Positions 44,462-53,056 of a DNA stretch of 64,000 nucleotides are shown here, one piece after another. The stretch is from positions 1-64,000 of the forward strand of contig NZ_JAJTBG010000006.1 of the NCBI RefSeq assembly GCF_021287045.1, read 5' to 3'. A model generated the notes under the pieces. The model was not told where the DNA came from, ran no database searches, and saw only the letters and a program-made list of their open reading frames with translations. This DNA is from Oryzomicrobium sp. GTDB taxonomy: Bacteria > Pseudomonadota > Gammaproteobacteria > Burkholderiales > Rhodocyclaceae. The translations under genes and the position numbers were made by a program. The number at the start of each line of letters is the position of its first letter. Position 1 is the first letter of the stretch.

Positions 44462-44524
44462 GACGGCGAAACGGTAAAAGGCGGGGCCGGCAGGGGAAGG
44501 CGACAGGTGGATGCCGGCGGAACG

Positions 44525-46312
44525 CTATTCTACGGCAGGGGGTGCGGCCACCGGGACCTCTCCCGCCGGCCAGGCCGGGGTGTCGTGGAAGCGGTAGGTG
44601 TTGCGCCCCTGGTGCTTGGCCCGGTACATGGCGATGTCAGCCGAATGGAGCAGGGAGGCGGCGTCGGCGCCGTCCTCGGGATAGCGGCTGATCCCCATGC
44701 TGGCCTGGACCACCAGGCTCCGGTCCGCCACTTGCAGGGGCAACTGGAAGCGCTGCAACAGTTTCTCGGCCACCAGGGCCACGTCCCTGGGGTCCGCCAC
44801 CGTGTCGAACAGGATGACGAACTCTTCGCCCCCCAGCCGCGCCACCGTGTCCGTCTCCCGCACCGAGGCGCACAGCAGGCGGGCCGTCTCGCGCAGCACC
44901 TCGTCGCCCACCCCGTGGCCCAGGCTGTCGTTGATTTCCTTGAAGCAGTCCAGGTCGATGAACAGTACCGCCAGGGTGCCGCCCTTGCGCCGGGCGGTGG
45001 CCACCGCGTGCTCCAGGCGATCGGTGAAGAAGCGCCGGTTGGGCAGGCCGGTGAGGGGGTCGTGGCGGGCCAGGTGGTCGAGCCGGCTGCGGCTCTCGTA
45101 CAACTCGGCCAGGTGGGCACCGATCTGGGTCTGCATCTCGCCGAAGCTGCGGGCCAGGGTGCCGAACTCGTCGCGCCGCGCCAGGGGCAGCTCGCCCATG
45201 ACGTGCTCCCGGGAGAAGCGCTGGGCCGCCGCCACCAGCATGTTCAACGGCCGGAGCACCGCCCGGGAGACCAGGGCGGCCACCGCCACGGCCAGCAGGC
45301 TGAAGGCCAGCACCAGCTGCCAGGTGGTCTGCCCCAGCAGGCGGGATTCGGCCAGGACGGTCTGGATCGGCTGGGACAGGCCCAGAATGACGAAGCGCCC
45401 TTCGCTCGGCACGCCGATGGGCAGGCGCATGAAGGCGGCCACGGCGTCGGCGGGCACCGGACCGACGCTCTGCTCGCCCCGGGTGACCACGGTCTTGGCC
45501 TTGTGGTCGAGCAGGTCCTGGACCGCCGGGTAGGTGTCCTGGACCAGCACCCGGCGGCCCCGGTCGAAGCCGAAGGTCAGGTCGGCCTCGGGGTGCATCA
45601 GGAAGTCGCCCCGCTCGTTGGTCAGGTAGAGCCAGAAATCTTCCGGCAGATCGGCCTTGAGCAGGTCGAACAGGCCGTTGACGTCGATGTTGACCACCGC
45701 CACGCCCCACACCTGGCCGTCCGCCCCGGCTACCGGGGTGGCGACCTGGAGGGAGGGCTTGTTCAGCCCGGCGTGGGCGCCCTGCTCGTGGTTGATGACG
45801 ATGGGCGAGAGATAGACCTGGCCCGGGGTCAGCTCCAGGGTGTGGAAGACGTAGGGGTAGTAGCCCTTTTCCTGGAGCAGCGGGCCGTCCAGGCGCACCA
45901 GGCGGCCGTCGTCCCGGTCCACCCGGACCACTTCCCGGCCGTGGTGGGCAGCGCCGATCAGGCGCACCTGGAAGTACTCGGGATGGACGCGCAGCAGGGC
46001 GGAGAAGGTTTCCGCCAGATCGTCCCGGGCCCCGCCGTTCCGGTCGCCCTGGACGACCCGGCGGGTGGCCGGGGCCTGGGCGAGCAGGCGCACATCGTCG
46101 GCCACCCCGGCCAGGGCCACCACCAGGCGGCGGCCGAGCACCTGGGTGGCGGTCAGCAGTTCCCGCTCGGCGGCGTTCACCAGCAGGTTGCGGCTCTGGC
46201 TGTAGGAGTAGTAGCCGGTCAGGCCCGTCGCCAGGATGGCGAAGGCCGCCAGCAGCAGGCCGAGCTTGGCGCCGATACCCAGGCGGCCCAGAAGGTCGGG
46301 CAGGGGGCGCAT
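44525..46312 (-). CDS. Membrane diguanylate cyclase with dCache-like periplasmic sensor
   Basis: 595 residues from the ATG at 46312. Membrane helix at about 13-33, a large periplasmic domain (about 35-330) with dCache features (YYPYVFHTLELTPGQVYLSPIVINHEQG, ATPVAGADGQVWGVAVVNIDVNGL), then a second helix (LVLAFSLLAVAVAALVSRAVL), HAMP, and GGDEF. The catalytic motif is GGEEF at 494-498 with an RETD inhibitory site just before. The start codon overlaps the stop of the upstream binding-protein gene (TGATG), which shows translational coupling. The upstream protein probably presents a ligand to this sensor. The sequence downstream ends with the full GGDEF domain. Confidence 0.92.
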   Translation of the reverse strand: MRPLPDLLGRLGIGAKLGLLLAAFAILATGLTGYYSYSQSRNLLVNAAERELLTATQVLGRRLVVALAGVADDVRLLAQAPATRRVVQGDRNGGARDDLAETFSALLRVHPEYFQVRLIGAAHHGREVVRVDRDDGRLVRLDGPLLQEKGYYPYVFHTLELTPGQVYLSPIVINHEQGAHAGLNKPSLQVATPVAGADGQVWGVAVVNIDVNGLFDLLKADLPEDFWLYLTNERGDFLMHPEADLTFGFDRGRRVLVQDTYPAVQDLLDHKAKTVVTRGEQSVGPVPADAVAAFMRLPIGVPSEGRFVILGLSQPIQTVLAESRLLGQTTWQLVLAFSLLAVAVAALVSRAVLRPLNMLVAAAQRFSREHVMGELPLARRDEFGTLARSFGEMQTQIGAHLAELYESRSRLDHLARHDPLTGLPNRRFFTDRLEHAVATARRKGGTLAVLFIDLDCFKEINDSLGHGVGDEVLRETARLLCASVRETDTVARLGGEEFVILFDTVADPRDVALVAEKLLQRFQLPLQVADRSLVVQASMGISRYPEDGADAASLLHSADIAMYRAKHQGRNTYRFHDTPAWPAGEVPVAAPPAVE

Positions 46313-47391
46313 CAGAAGCGCTCCGGGGTGTCGCCGGCGATGATGCGCCGCCACAGGGCGGCCCGCCGGCCGGCGTCCTCCACCGGTTCGAGCCAGACCA
46401 GGCCGGCGCCGGGGGGCAGGTGGGACGGCTCGCGCAGGGTGTTGGCCAGGCCCTGGCGGGCGGTCAGGGCGGAGCTCACCGGCTCTTCCAGGGTGTAGTT
46501 GATCCAGGCCTCGGCCAGGCGCGGGTTGTGCGCCCCCCGGGACACGGCCCAGCAGTCGAGCCAGGCCAGGGCGCCTTCCCGGGGAATGGCGTAGCCCACG
46601 TCGAGGCCGGCCTTTTTCAGCATGGCCAGCTGCTGGGTGCCGTAATTGGCGAACATCAGGGCGATGCGGTTGTCGCGGAACAGTTCCACCGCCTCTTCCG
46701 GCGAGGTGTAGAAGGTGCGCACGTTGCGGCGCAGGGCCACCAGCCGGTCCACCACCTTGCGGAAATCGGCCTCGGGAATGCGGAACGGCGTCTTGCTGCC
46801 GAGAGACTGGGCCGCCAGAGAGAAGTTGTGGCTGCTGCCGTTGTAGGCCAGCACCCGGCCCTGGAAGCGCGGGTCCCACAGGGCGCCCACCGTGGCGGGG
46901 GGCTCCGGCACCTGCTTGCGGTCGTAGATCAGCCCCATTTCGGAATAGGTGTAGGGGATCGCATAGACCTGGCCGCGGCGCACCACCCCGGGCAGGGAGG
47001 CCAGGTCGCGGAAGCGCGGCAGCTGCTGGCGGGTGTTGGGGATGTTGGCCAGGTCGAGGGGCTGGACTAGGCCGTCGTCGATAATGCGGCGCAGTTCGGC
47101 GGTATTGGCCGCCAGCACGTCGAAATCGCCGCCCCGGTTGGCGCGCAGGCGGCTCCACAGGGCATCGTCGGATTCCACCAGGGTCACTTCGACGCGCACG
47201 TCATGGCGCTTTTCGAAAGCCCGCACCAGATCGGCGTCGGCATAACCGGGCCAGGCCAGGATGCGCAGGGTTTCTCGGCCCTGGGCGGCCGCCCAGGTGG
47301 AAAACAGGGCCAGTCCCAGGACGGCCAGCCCCAGCTGGATCAAACGGAAGCCCCGGGCGGCGGGGCGGCAAATCAGGTGCGGGAGCGGCAT
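46312..47391 (-). CDS. Periplasmic solute-binding protein, PotD/family 1 type, coupled to a sensor cyclase
   Basis: 359 residues with a signal peptide ending near STWAAAQ. The mature protein starts TLRILAWPGYADADLVRAFEKRHDVRVEV, the opening strand-helix of PotD/PotF-type type II binding proteins, with VYAIPYTYSEMGLIYDRKQV and YTSPEEAVELFRDNRIALMFANYG further on. Family ligands include polyamines, Fe(III), 2-aminoethylphosphonate and sugars. No ABC permease or ATPase gene is near. Instead the stop codon overlaps the start of a dCache-GGDEF gene, so this looks like a signalling rather than an uptake protein. Confidence 0.85.
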   Translation of the reverse strand: MPLPHLICRPAARGFRLIQLGLAVLGLALFSTWAAAQGRETLRILAWPGYADADLVRAFEKRHDVRVEVTLVESDDALWSRLRANRGGDFDVLAANTAELRRIIDDGLVQPLDLANIPNTRQQLPRFRDLASLPGVVRRGQVYAIPYTYSEMGLIYDRKQVPEPPATVGALWDPRFQGRVLAYNGSSHNFSLAAQSLGSKTPFRIPEADFRKVVDRLVALRRNVRTFYTSPEEAVELFRDNRIALMFANYGTQQLAMLKKAGLDVGYAIPREGALAWLDCWAVSRGAHNPRLAEAWINYTLEEPVSSALTARQGLANTLREPSHLPPGAGLVWLEPVEDAGRRAALWRRIIAGDTPERF

Positions 47392-47743
47392 GTCGGGGCG
47401 ACTCGGGTTGGTACGGCGGCTGCGCTGGGCGCCGCCGCTTGTTGTTGTCGGTGCATCTTCACTTTTTTCCCGGCAAATTGCATCTCATTGTCCTGAACCG
47501 TCCCTGACGCCCAGGCGGCATTTTTTGCCACCGGCCGCCGGCCCCCTCCCCTGCATCCCGTCGCCTCCCCGCAGCAGCGGCCCCGGACTCCGTTCCCGAA
47601 CCAGGCCCCGCGAGCCAGCGGCAGCGCCGCCTCACGCAGCGGCACGGGCCAAAACAATGCCGATCGCATGATCGATCGCGGCAGTGCAGGCACTTTGGCA
47701 TGAAGGTTGCTGAAACGTTCCGGACTTTTTTCAGGAACCGCCC
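47392..47743. other. Intergenic region between divergent genes
   Basis: 352 bp between the binding-protein/cyclase operon and a plus-strand hypothetical gene. It must contain promoters for both. CGATCG occurs twice around a short AT core (47660-47680), a weak inverted repeat. No hairpin with a T run and no plausible coding sequence were found. Confidence 0.45.
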
Positions 47744-48253
47744 ATGTTCAGCACCGCGAGCATCCTCGCCGGTATCGGCGTGCGCGCCGTGGCCTCGGTG
47801 GCCTCCTCCATCGCTTCGGCGGTGGGAGCTTCCGGCGACAGCGCCGAAACGCCCTCTTCGGCGAAAATCACCATCAGCAGCGAGGCCAAGGCCGCGCTGC
47901 AAAGCGCCAGCGCCCGGGACAAGACCCAGCAGGAACTGCGCGACGCCGTCCAGAACGACCCGCAGCTGGCGGAGCAGCTGGCCCGCGCCATGGCCTACAC
48001 GCCGGACCGGCTGTCGGTGCGCAACGACCAGAATGACTGGGCCAACAGCCGCTACGCCAACGGCACCCCGGTGACCGACGGCAACTACCAGTCGTCCATG
48101 AACAGCCAGATTTCCGCCGCCCAGCAGCAGCGCATCGCCCTGTACGAAAACGAGCGGGCCAAGGGCACCCCGGCGGCGCAGATCTACGACAAGCTCCAGG
48201 CCTTCAACGCCAGCCTGTCCAACGACTACCGGGTCGCCACCGGCCTGGCCTGA
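47744..48253 (+). CDS. Conserved-looking hypothetical protein
   Basis: 169 residues, unrecognised. The N-terminal 30 residues are Ala/Ser/Val-rich (MFSTASILAGIGVRAVASVA) and could be an amphipathic or weakly hydrophobic helix without a signal-peptidase site. A segment SSAKITISSEAKAALQSASA follows. The rest is polar and helical (QELRDAVQNDPQLAEQLARAMAY, QQQRIALYENERAKGTPAAQIYDKL). The ITISSEAKAAL piece recalls the short ISxEA motif of several flagellar- or adhesion-associated proteins, but I cannot assign a role. Coding character is supported by a consistent GC3 bias and a good start context. Confidence 0.65.
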   Translation: MFSTASILAGIGVRAVASVASSIASAVGASGDSAETPSSAKITISSEAKAALQSASARDKTQQELRDAVQNDPQLAEQLARAMAYTPDRLSVRNDQNDWANSRYANGTPVTDGNYQSSMNSQISAAQQQRIALYENERAKGTPAAQIYDKLQAFNASLSNDYRVATGLA

Positions 48254-48353
48254 CCGGCCTGGATGAGAGCGGGCGGCAAATTTTGCCGCCACACCCGTAC
48301 CGGCCCGGCGGCGGCGCGGCTACAATCGCCCCCTCCCCCGCCCCGGAGCCGCC

Positions 48354-48554
48354 ATGGACGCCCGCCTCACCGAGCTGGAAATCAAGCTCGCCTACGCCGA
48401 AGACCTGCTGGAAACCCTCAACCTGACGGTGTTCCGCCAGCAGGAGCAGATCGAGCAGCTGCAACGCCAGCTGCGGGAACTGCACCAGCAGATGCACAGC
48501 GCCTCCCCCGGCGAAGCGCGCAACCTGCGCGACGAGATTCCGCCCCACTATTGA
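48354..48554 (+). CDS. slyX: SlyX family protein
   Basis: 66 residues, the usual SlyX length (about 70). The sequence is one long coiled coil: RLTELEIKLAYAEDLLETLN, VFRQQEQIEQLQRQLRELHQ, and the terminal PPHY, which is the family's conserved C-terminal signature. Function is unknown; it is often found near FKBP-type isomerase slyD. Single gene with a terminator 80 bp downstream. Confidence 0.92.
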   Translation: MDARLTELEIKLAYAEDLLETLNLTVFRQQEQIEQLQRQLRELHQQMHSASPGEARNLRDEIPPHY

Positions 48555-48635
48555 TGGCGCCGGCGGCGGACCGCCGGCCGCAGCGGAGCCGCCCCCCCCT
48601 GCACCATGCGCAGCGCTTGCCGCCATCGGCCGCCG

Positions 48636-48656
48636 CCCCGGTATTGCCGGGGTTTT
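48636..48656 (+). terminator. Probable terminator of slyX
   Basis: CCCCGG (48636-48641), TATTG loop, CCGGGG (48647-48652) and TTTT follow 82 bp after the slyX stop. The stem is short but perfect. Confidence 0.65.
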
Positions 48657-48783
48657 CCCTTGCCGGGATTTTCACATTTCCCCGTGCGCCGGCCCGACCG
48701 TCACTCAAATAAAACCGAAGGCTGAACAAGCGTCCAGCGCCAAAGTCCGCGACAGTCGCTGAGTTTGCCGATGCACCCACTCT

Positions 48784-48808
48784 AAGCCTTCGGAAAAACC
48801 GAAGGCTT
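48784..48808. repeat. Perfect hairpin AAGCCTTCGG/CCGAAGGCTT
   Basis: A 10-bp perfect stem with a 5-nt A loop. A third direct copy of its right arm, CCGAAGGCT, lies 76 bp upstream at 48715-48723. There is no T run on either strand, so it is not a simple terminator. Confidence 0.7.
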
Positions 48809-48962
48809 CAGCCACGCGCTGTTGGCCCCGGTCCGGGCCTTGCCCGTTCCAAAGCACGGCGCTCCCGGCCGGCTTGCACAGCATTGGCCGCATCGGTCAG
48901 ATCGGCCAGTCAGAAGGCACACGGCGGGAAGCCCCGCCCCAGCCGCCCCGGCGCAGCGCCCC

Positions 48963-50915
48963 TCAGCGGGCGACCAGGGAGATCACCCGGTTCTTGCGCA
49001 GCTTGCCGACCACGTGCATCTCGCATTTGACGCAGTCGAAGCGCAGGGTCAGGCGCTCGTTGTTGTTCACCAGGGTCAGGGGGTCGGCCTTGATGCCCTT
49101 CACTTCCTTCGGGCACAGGTTGAAGTCGTGGCGCAGGCAGTGCTTGGTGATCATCAGCGACACCGCGCCGGTTTCCTCGTTGGCTTCAAAGGCCGATTCG
49201 ATCAGCCGCACCCCGTGCTTGGCGTAGAAGGCCCGGGCCTGGTCGTTGTACACGTTGCCCAGGTAGGTGAGCTCGTCATCCGGATAGGGCACCGGCGGCT
49301 CCACCGGCACGGCCCGGGGCGGGCGCGCGTAGGCGGCGGCGCGGGCCGCGTCCAGGGCCTCCACCGCCTCGCGGCGCAGGCCGTTGAGCACCCCGGCGGG
49401 GAGAAACCAGGGCTGGGACAGGGCCACCGCGATGGCCTCGGGGGCGGCGGCGTAGAGGGTCGTCCCCAGCTTGCCCAGGTTCTCGCGGATGGTGGCCAGG
49501 GCCCGCTCGCCGTTCTGGGCCGGCTCGTGGGGATGGACCACGGCGGCCGAAGCGCTCACCCCGTCCTCGTCGGTCAGGGTCAGGGAAAAACCGTCCGGAG
49601 TCTCGGCAAAGGCCAGGCGCACGTCCACCCGGCGCTCGGCGGATTTCTTCTCCAAAGCCCGCTCGAAGGCCTGGTCCCGGTTGCGGTAAAGCTCCCGGCC
49701 CGCTTCCAGGGCCTCGGGCACTTCGCTGACGAACAGCCGGTACGATCGGGAATCGTGCTGTCCGCCCGCCAGGGGCTCGGCGCGATTGATCCGCAGCCCC
49801 ACCAGTTCGCCTTCCTTGTCGAAGAAGGACAGGCCGTCGCCGTTGTGCAAGGGGTCGATGCCGGCGTCGATCTCGGCCTCGAACCAGCCCAGGCCGACCT
49901 CGCCGACGGCGCCGATGCGGGTGCCCGAGAACTTGGGCGTATCGAAGGCGCCGATGTCGTGCTGGCGGCCGTTCACGAAGTAGTCGGTGGAGCCCCGGTT
50001 GAAGGTCTTTTCCGGCTGGGGGGTGAAGGTGTAGGTGCAGCGCCCGGCGGAGGCGCGCCGGTAGCGGTCCGGCGCCGCCGCCAGGATGTCGTCGAGCAGG
50101 GTGCGGTAGTGGGCGGTGATGTTCTTGACGTAGGACAGGTCCTTGAGCCGCCCCTCGATCTTGAACGAGGAGATGCCGGCATCGGCCAGGGCGCGCAGGT
50201 TGGCCGACTGGTCGTTGTCCTTCATCGACAGCAGGTGCTTGTCCTGGGCGAGCAACTGGCCGTCGGCCCCTTCCAGGTCGTAGGGCAGGCGGCAGGCCTG
50301 GGAGCAGTCGCCCCGGTTGGCGGAGCGGCCGGTGTGGGCGTGGCTGATGTAGCACTGGCCGCTGTAGGCGACGCACAGGGCGCCGTGCACGAAGAATTCC
50401 AGGGCCACGTCGGTGCCGGCGGCGATCTTGCCGATCTGCTGGAGGGTCAGCTCCCGGGCCAGGACGATCTGGGAAAAGCCCACGTCCTGGAGGAAGCGGG
50501 CTTTCTCGACCCCGCGGATGTCGGTCTGGGTGCTGGCATGCAGCTGGATCGGCGGCAGGTCCACTTCCAGCAGCCCCATGTCCTGGAGGATGAGGGCGTC
50601 GGCGCCGGCCTCGTAGAGCTGCCAGGCCAGGCGTCGGGCCGGCTCCACCTCGTCGTCGCGCAGGATGGTGTTGAGCGCCACCAGCACCCGGGCGTTGTAA
50701 CGGTGGGCGTGGGCGGACAGCCGGGCGATGTCGGCCACCGTGTTGCCGGCGTTGGAGCGGGCGCCGAAGGCCGGGCCGCCGATGTACACCGCGTCGGCCC
50801 CGTGGTTGATGGCCTCGATGCCGAAATCGGCGTTCTTGGCCGGGGCGAGCAGTTCGAGGGGGCGGGCGGCAGCCTGGGCGGCCGGGGCGGGGGAAGCAGC
50901 GGACATGGCGGACAT
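48963..50915 (-). CDS. rlhA: U32 peptidase-family protein, RlhA-like (23S rRNA C2501 hydroxylation)
   Basis: 650 residues from the ATG at 50915 (another ATG at 50906), matching the length of RlhA/YdcP (about 650) rather than the shorter TrhP/YegQ (about 450). The U32 core is LELLAPAKNADFGIEAINHGADAVYIGGPAFGAR, HASTQTDIRGVEKARFLQDVGF and VHGALCVAYSGQCYISHAHTGRSANRGDCSQACRLPY, the cysteines probably holding an iron-sulfur cluster. The C-terminal part adds CLRHDFNLCPKE and FDCVKCEMHVVGKLRKN. RlhA hydroxylates C2501 of 23S rRNA. It is not expected to be a real protease. No partner gene is adjacent. Confidence 0.85.
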   Translation of the reverse strand: MSAMSAASPAPAAQAAARPLELLAPAKNADFGIEAINHGADAVYIGGPAFGARSNAGNTVADIARLSAHAHRYNARVLVALNTILRDDEVEPARRLAWQLYEAGADALILQDMGLLEVDLPPIQLHASTQTDIRGVEKARFLQDVGFSQIVLARELTLQQIGKIAAGTDVALEFFVHGALCVAYSGQCYISHAHTGRSANRGDCSQACRLPYDLEGADGQLLAQDKHLLSMKDNDQSANLRALADAGISSFKIEGRLKDLSYVKNITAHYRTLLDDILAAAPDRYRRASAGRCTYTFTPQPEKTFNRGSTDYFVNGRQHDIGAFDTPKFSGTRIGAVGEVGLGWFEAEIDAGIDPLHNGDGLSFFDKEGELVGLRINRAEPLAGGQHDSRSYRLFVSEVPEALEAGRELYRNRDQAFERALEKKSAERRVDVRLAFAETPDGFSLTLTDEDGVSASAAVVHPHEPAQNGERALATIRENLGKLGTTLYAAAPEAIAVALSQPWFLPAGVLNGLRREAVEALDAARAAAYARPPRAVPVEPPVPYPDDELTYLGNVYNDQARAFYAKHGVRLIESAFEANEETGAVSLMITKHCLRHDFNLCPKEVKGIKADPLTLVNNNERLTLRFDCVKCEMHVVGKLRKNRVISLVAR

Positions 50916-51095
50916 CGTGGCAACGCCCGGCCGGGGCCGGGCGGGGGAGACGGTGGAAAGGATGGAAAGCGGAAAGAAGCGGACGGCAACCGCCTGAAAA
51001 ACGAAACGGCCGGTCCGTAGGGGACCGGCCGACAGGGTACCAGCCTGGGGCGGGCGCCGCACGCGGCCACCGGAATCCGGCGGCGGGGCGGCGCC

Positions 51096-52178
51096 TCAGC
51101 GCACTCGGCTTTCCACCAGGCGGAAGAAGAAGGCGCCGACGGCCACGCTGATGGCCCAGGCGAGCATCAGGCCGATGGCGCTGGCGGTGGGGTTGCGCGG
51201 CGCCAGGTGGGGAATCACCGCGTTCATCACCATCAGCACCGGAAAGTGGAAGAGGAACACCGAGTAGGAAATCTTGCCCAGGTAGGCCAGGGGCTTCACG
51301 TCCAGCCAGGCTTCCAGGGCGCCGGTACGCCGGCCCACGCCCAGGGCCAGGGCCACCGCCAGGGCCACGGCGATGCGCAGGCGGAAATCCACCGCCAGGG
51401 CGGCCACCACGATGGCCGCCAGCAGCGTCAGCCATACATAGGAGCGCCGTTCGTCGGCGGCCCAGTAGGCCAGGGCGCCCATGGCGTAGGAGCCGAAGAA
51501 GTAGATGGCCCACTCGTCCCACACCTCGTTGCGGTTGAAGTGGAACAGGGACACCACCGCCAGCACGCCCACCAGCACCGGGGTCAGGCGGCGCACCTGG
51601 CCGGCCACGGCGCCGGCCTTGCGCGACAGCCACAGGGTGAGAACCATCAGGGCGAACAGCTGGAAATCGATGGCCACGTACCAGACGCCGGCGGACAGGG
51701 CCTCCTGGTTAAGCAGGCCGTTCAGCAGCAGGGCGTGGGCGGCCAGTTGGGGCAGGGTCGGGGCGTTGGGCACCCAGCCGTCCCACAGCCACAGCCGGGC
51801 CAGGGCGGCACAGGTGATGCCGACCCCCAGGGCCGCCAGGTAGGGCAGCACCAGGCGCCGGTAGCGCTTCCAGATCAGGAGCAGGGGGCGCTCCACCGTG
51901 GGCTCCCCGGTGGGGGCCAGCCCCTTGGCGGCGAGGAAGCCGCCGATGACGAGGAAGACCTGGACCGCCACCCGGGCGTAGTCGTACATCCAGTCGAGCA
52001 ACTGGGGGGCCAGCTCCCGGGCCGATTCGGACAGGGGCCCGTAGCTGGAGAGGTGGTGGAGCACGATCAACTGGGAGGCGATGGCCTTGAAGGCGTCGAT
52101 CAAGGGCATGCGCCGCTCGGCGCGGCGCGGGGCGCTTTCCGGCAGTTGGCTGGGGATGACGGCGGGTACGGCGGACAT
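51096..52178 (-). CDS. Acyltransferase family 3 membrane protein
   Basis: 360 residues with about 10 membrane helices. Family 3 signatures: IDAFKAIASQLIVLHHLSSYGP, with the catalytic His in the first helix, YARVAVQVFLVIGGFLAAKG, LVLPYLAALGVG, GVWYVAIDFQLFALMVL and YLGKISYSVFLFHFPVLMVM. Members transfer acetyl or other acyl groups to sugars of O-antigen, peptidoglycan or exopolysaccharide. No polysaccharide genes are nearby, so the target is unknown. Single gene. Confidence 0.88.
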   Translation of the reverse strand: MSAVPAVIPSQLPESAPRRAERRMPLIDAFKAIASQLIVLHHLSSYGPLSESARELAPQLLDWMYDYARVAVQVFLVIGGFLAAKGLAPTGEPTVERPLLLIWKRYRRLVLPYLAALGVGITCAALARLWLWDGWVPNAPTLPQLAAHALLLNGLLNQEALSAGVWYVAIDFQLFALMVLTLWLSRKAGAVAGQVRRLTPVLVGVLAVVSLFHFNRNEVWDEWAIYFFGSYAMGALAYWAADERRSYVWLTLLAAIVVAALAVDFRLRIAVALAVALALGVGRRTGALEAWLDVKPLAYLGKISYSVFLFHFPVLMVMNAVIPHLAPRNPTASAIGLMLAWAISVAVGAFFFRLVESRVR

Positions 52179-52570
52179 GGCGTAAACGGCAACGGCCCGG
52201 CCGGCGTGCGGCAGGGCGGGGATTCGGTTCAGAAAATCGGAGGAATCGGACGTGTTGCTTGCGCGGCGCGATCCCGGGCCTGGGGCGCCGTGGATCGGTC
52301 AGGACGAATGATGCGCCCTCCCGGCGCCCCCCGAAAGGCCCGGAAGTTCTCTTTACGTTTTGCAACACATTGTTTTGGCGCAGGATTATGCCGCCAACTG
52401 GCGGCGAAATCCAGGGATTTCGCCGGGAAATTGCCGCAATGCAGCAGCAACTCCCCCACACCGGGGCGGAAATATTTCACGCTCCGCGTAAATATCGCGT
52501 CAACTTCCCGGCTCGTGCCGCGTTATTCGCCCCATGGTGAGCAATCACCGCACATCCAACGGAGATAGCA
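52179..52570. other. Structured, partly AT-rich intergenic region
   Basis: 392 bp between divergent genes. In the plus direction it contains successive short stems: GCCGCC-AACT-GGCGGC (52391-52406), CGAAATC-CAGG-GATTTCG (52407-52424), and ATATTTCACGC-TCC-GCGTAAATAT (52472-52495; one bulged C). It is clearly richer in A and T than its surroundings. It must hold the promoter of the small gene at 52571. A structured 5' leader or a small RNA would fit; I see no riboswitch I know. Confidence 0.5.
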
Positions 52571-52855
52571 ATGGGTAGCCTTAGCAACGAATCCTTCGAC
52601 GACTTTCTGGATTCCCTGAAGCGCGCCGGGGTCGTCATCAGCAACGAACGCGAGCTGCGCGAGCGGCTGGCCGAGGCCCAACGCTGGCGCTACGCTTTCA
52701 CCACCCTTGCTTCCAACGGCCGTCAGATCGGCATCCGCTTCGAAGACCAGGGCCAGGGCGTGAACGAAGCCGAAATCCACCGCACCTTCACCGCCTTCCA
52801 GTTCCCCGAGCGCTCCGAAGCCCTGTTCGCCGCCAGCCTCAAGGCCGAACACTAA
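52571..52855 (+). CDS. Small conserved-looking protein of unknown function
   Basis: 94 residues with a good GGAGATA ribosome-binding site 6 bp before the ATG. No signal peptide or membrane helix. It is acidic and helical at the N-terminus (LSNESFDDFLDSLKRAGVVISNERELRERLAEAQRWR), followed by a strand-like segment (AFTTLASNGRQIGIRFEDQG) and FTAFQFPERSEALFAASL. I do not recognise it. A strong tandem terminator after it and a structured AT-rich leader before it suggest a well-expressed single gene. Confidence 0.7.
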   Translation: MGSLSNESFDDFLDSLKRAGVVISNERELRERLAEAQRWRYAFTTLASNGRQIGIRFEDQGQGVNEAEIHRTFTAFQFPERSEALFAASLKAEH

Positions 52856-52875
52856 ACCGCGCCAACCCCTCTTCC

Positions 52876-52908
52876 CGCCGCCTGGCCGTCCTCGATAGCC
52901 AGGCGGCG
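52876..52908 (+). terminator. First hairpin of a tandem terminator
   Basis: CGCCGCCTGGC and GCCAGGCGGCG form a perfect 11-bp stem with an 11-nt loop, 20 bp after the stop codon. No T run follows directly. Confidence 0.6.
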
Positions 52909-52915
52909 CGTCTGC

Positions 52916-52953
52916 CCAAGGCCCGCCCCTCCTGGAGCGGGCCTTGGCGTTTT
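52916..52953 (+). terminator. Second hairpin of the tandem, with T run
   Basis: CCAAGGCCCGC and GCGGGCCTTGG form a perfect 11-bp stem with a 10-nt loop, followed by CG and TTTT. It is the main terminator of the small unknown gene. Confidence 0.85.
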
Positions 52954-53056
52954 CGGCCGCCGCTCCGCATGGCGGGCGGCGATAGCCGTAAGTGGTCACT
53001 CTCCTTTATGCTCGCGTCTTCGGCCCACGGCCCACCTTACGCACAGGAGAGTTTCC

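Larger units (their letters stand above)
48555..48962. other. Intergenic region with slyX terminator and repeated CCGAAGGCT hairpins
   Basis: 408 bp without a credible gene. It holds a slyX terminator and then three occurrences of CCGAAGGCT or its complement (48715-48723, 48785-48793, 48799-48807). The last two form a hairpin. A sequence related to the dispersed CGCGGAC core (GTCGCGGACTTTGGCGC, complement of 48735-48751) lies between them. A structured small RNA is possible but not shown. Confidence 0.5.

Noticed and set aside
44525-47158. Longer 877-residue version of the dCache cyclase
   Set aside because: The extension overlaps the binding-protein gene in another frame and is Pro/Arg/Gly-rich. 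The ATG at 46312, overlapping the upstream stop, is the natural start.
52371-52396. A possible sigma-54 promoter (TGGCGC ... TGC) before the small gene at 52571
   Set aside because: The spacing between the GG and GC elements is 11 instead of 10 bp, and the flanking consensus is poor.
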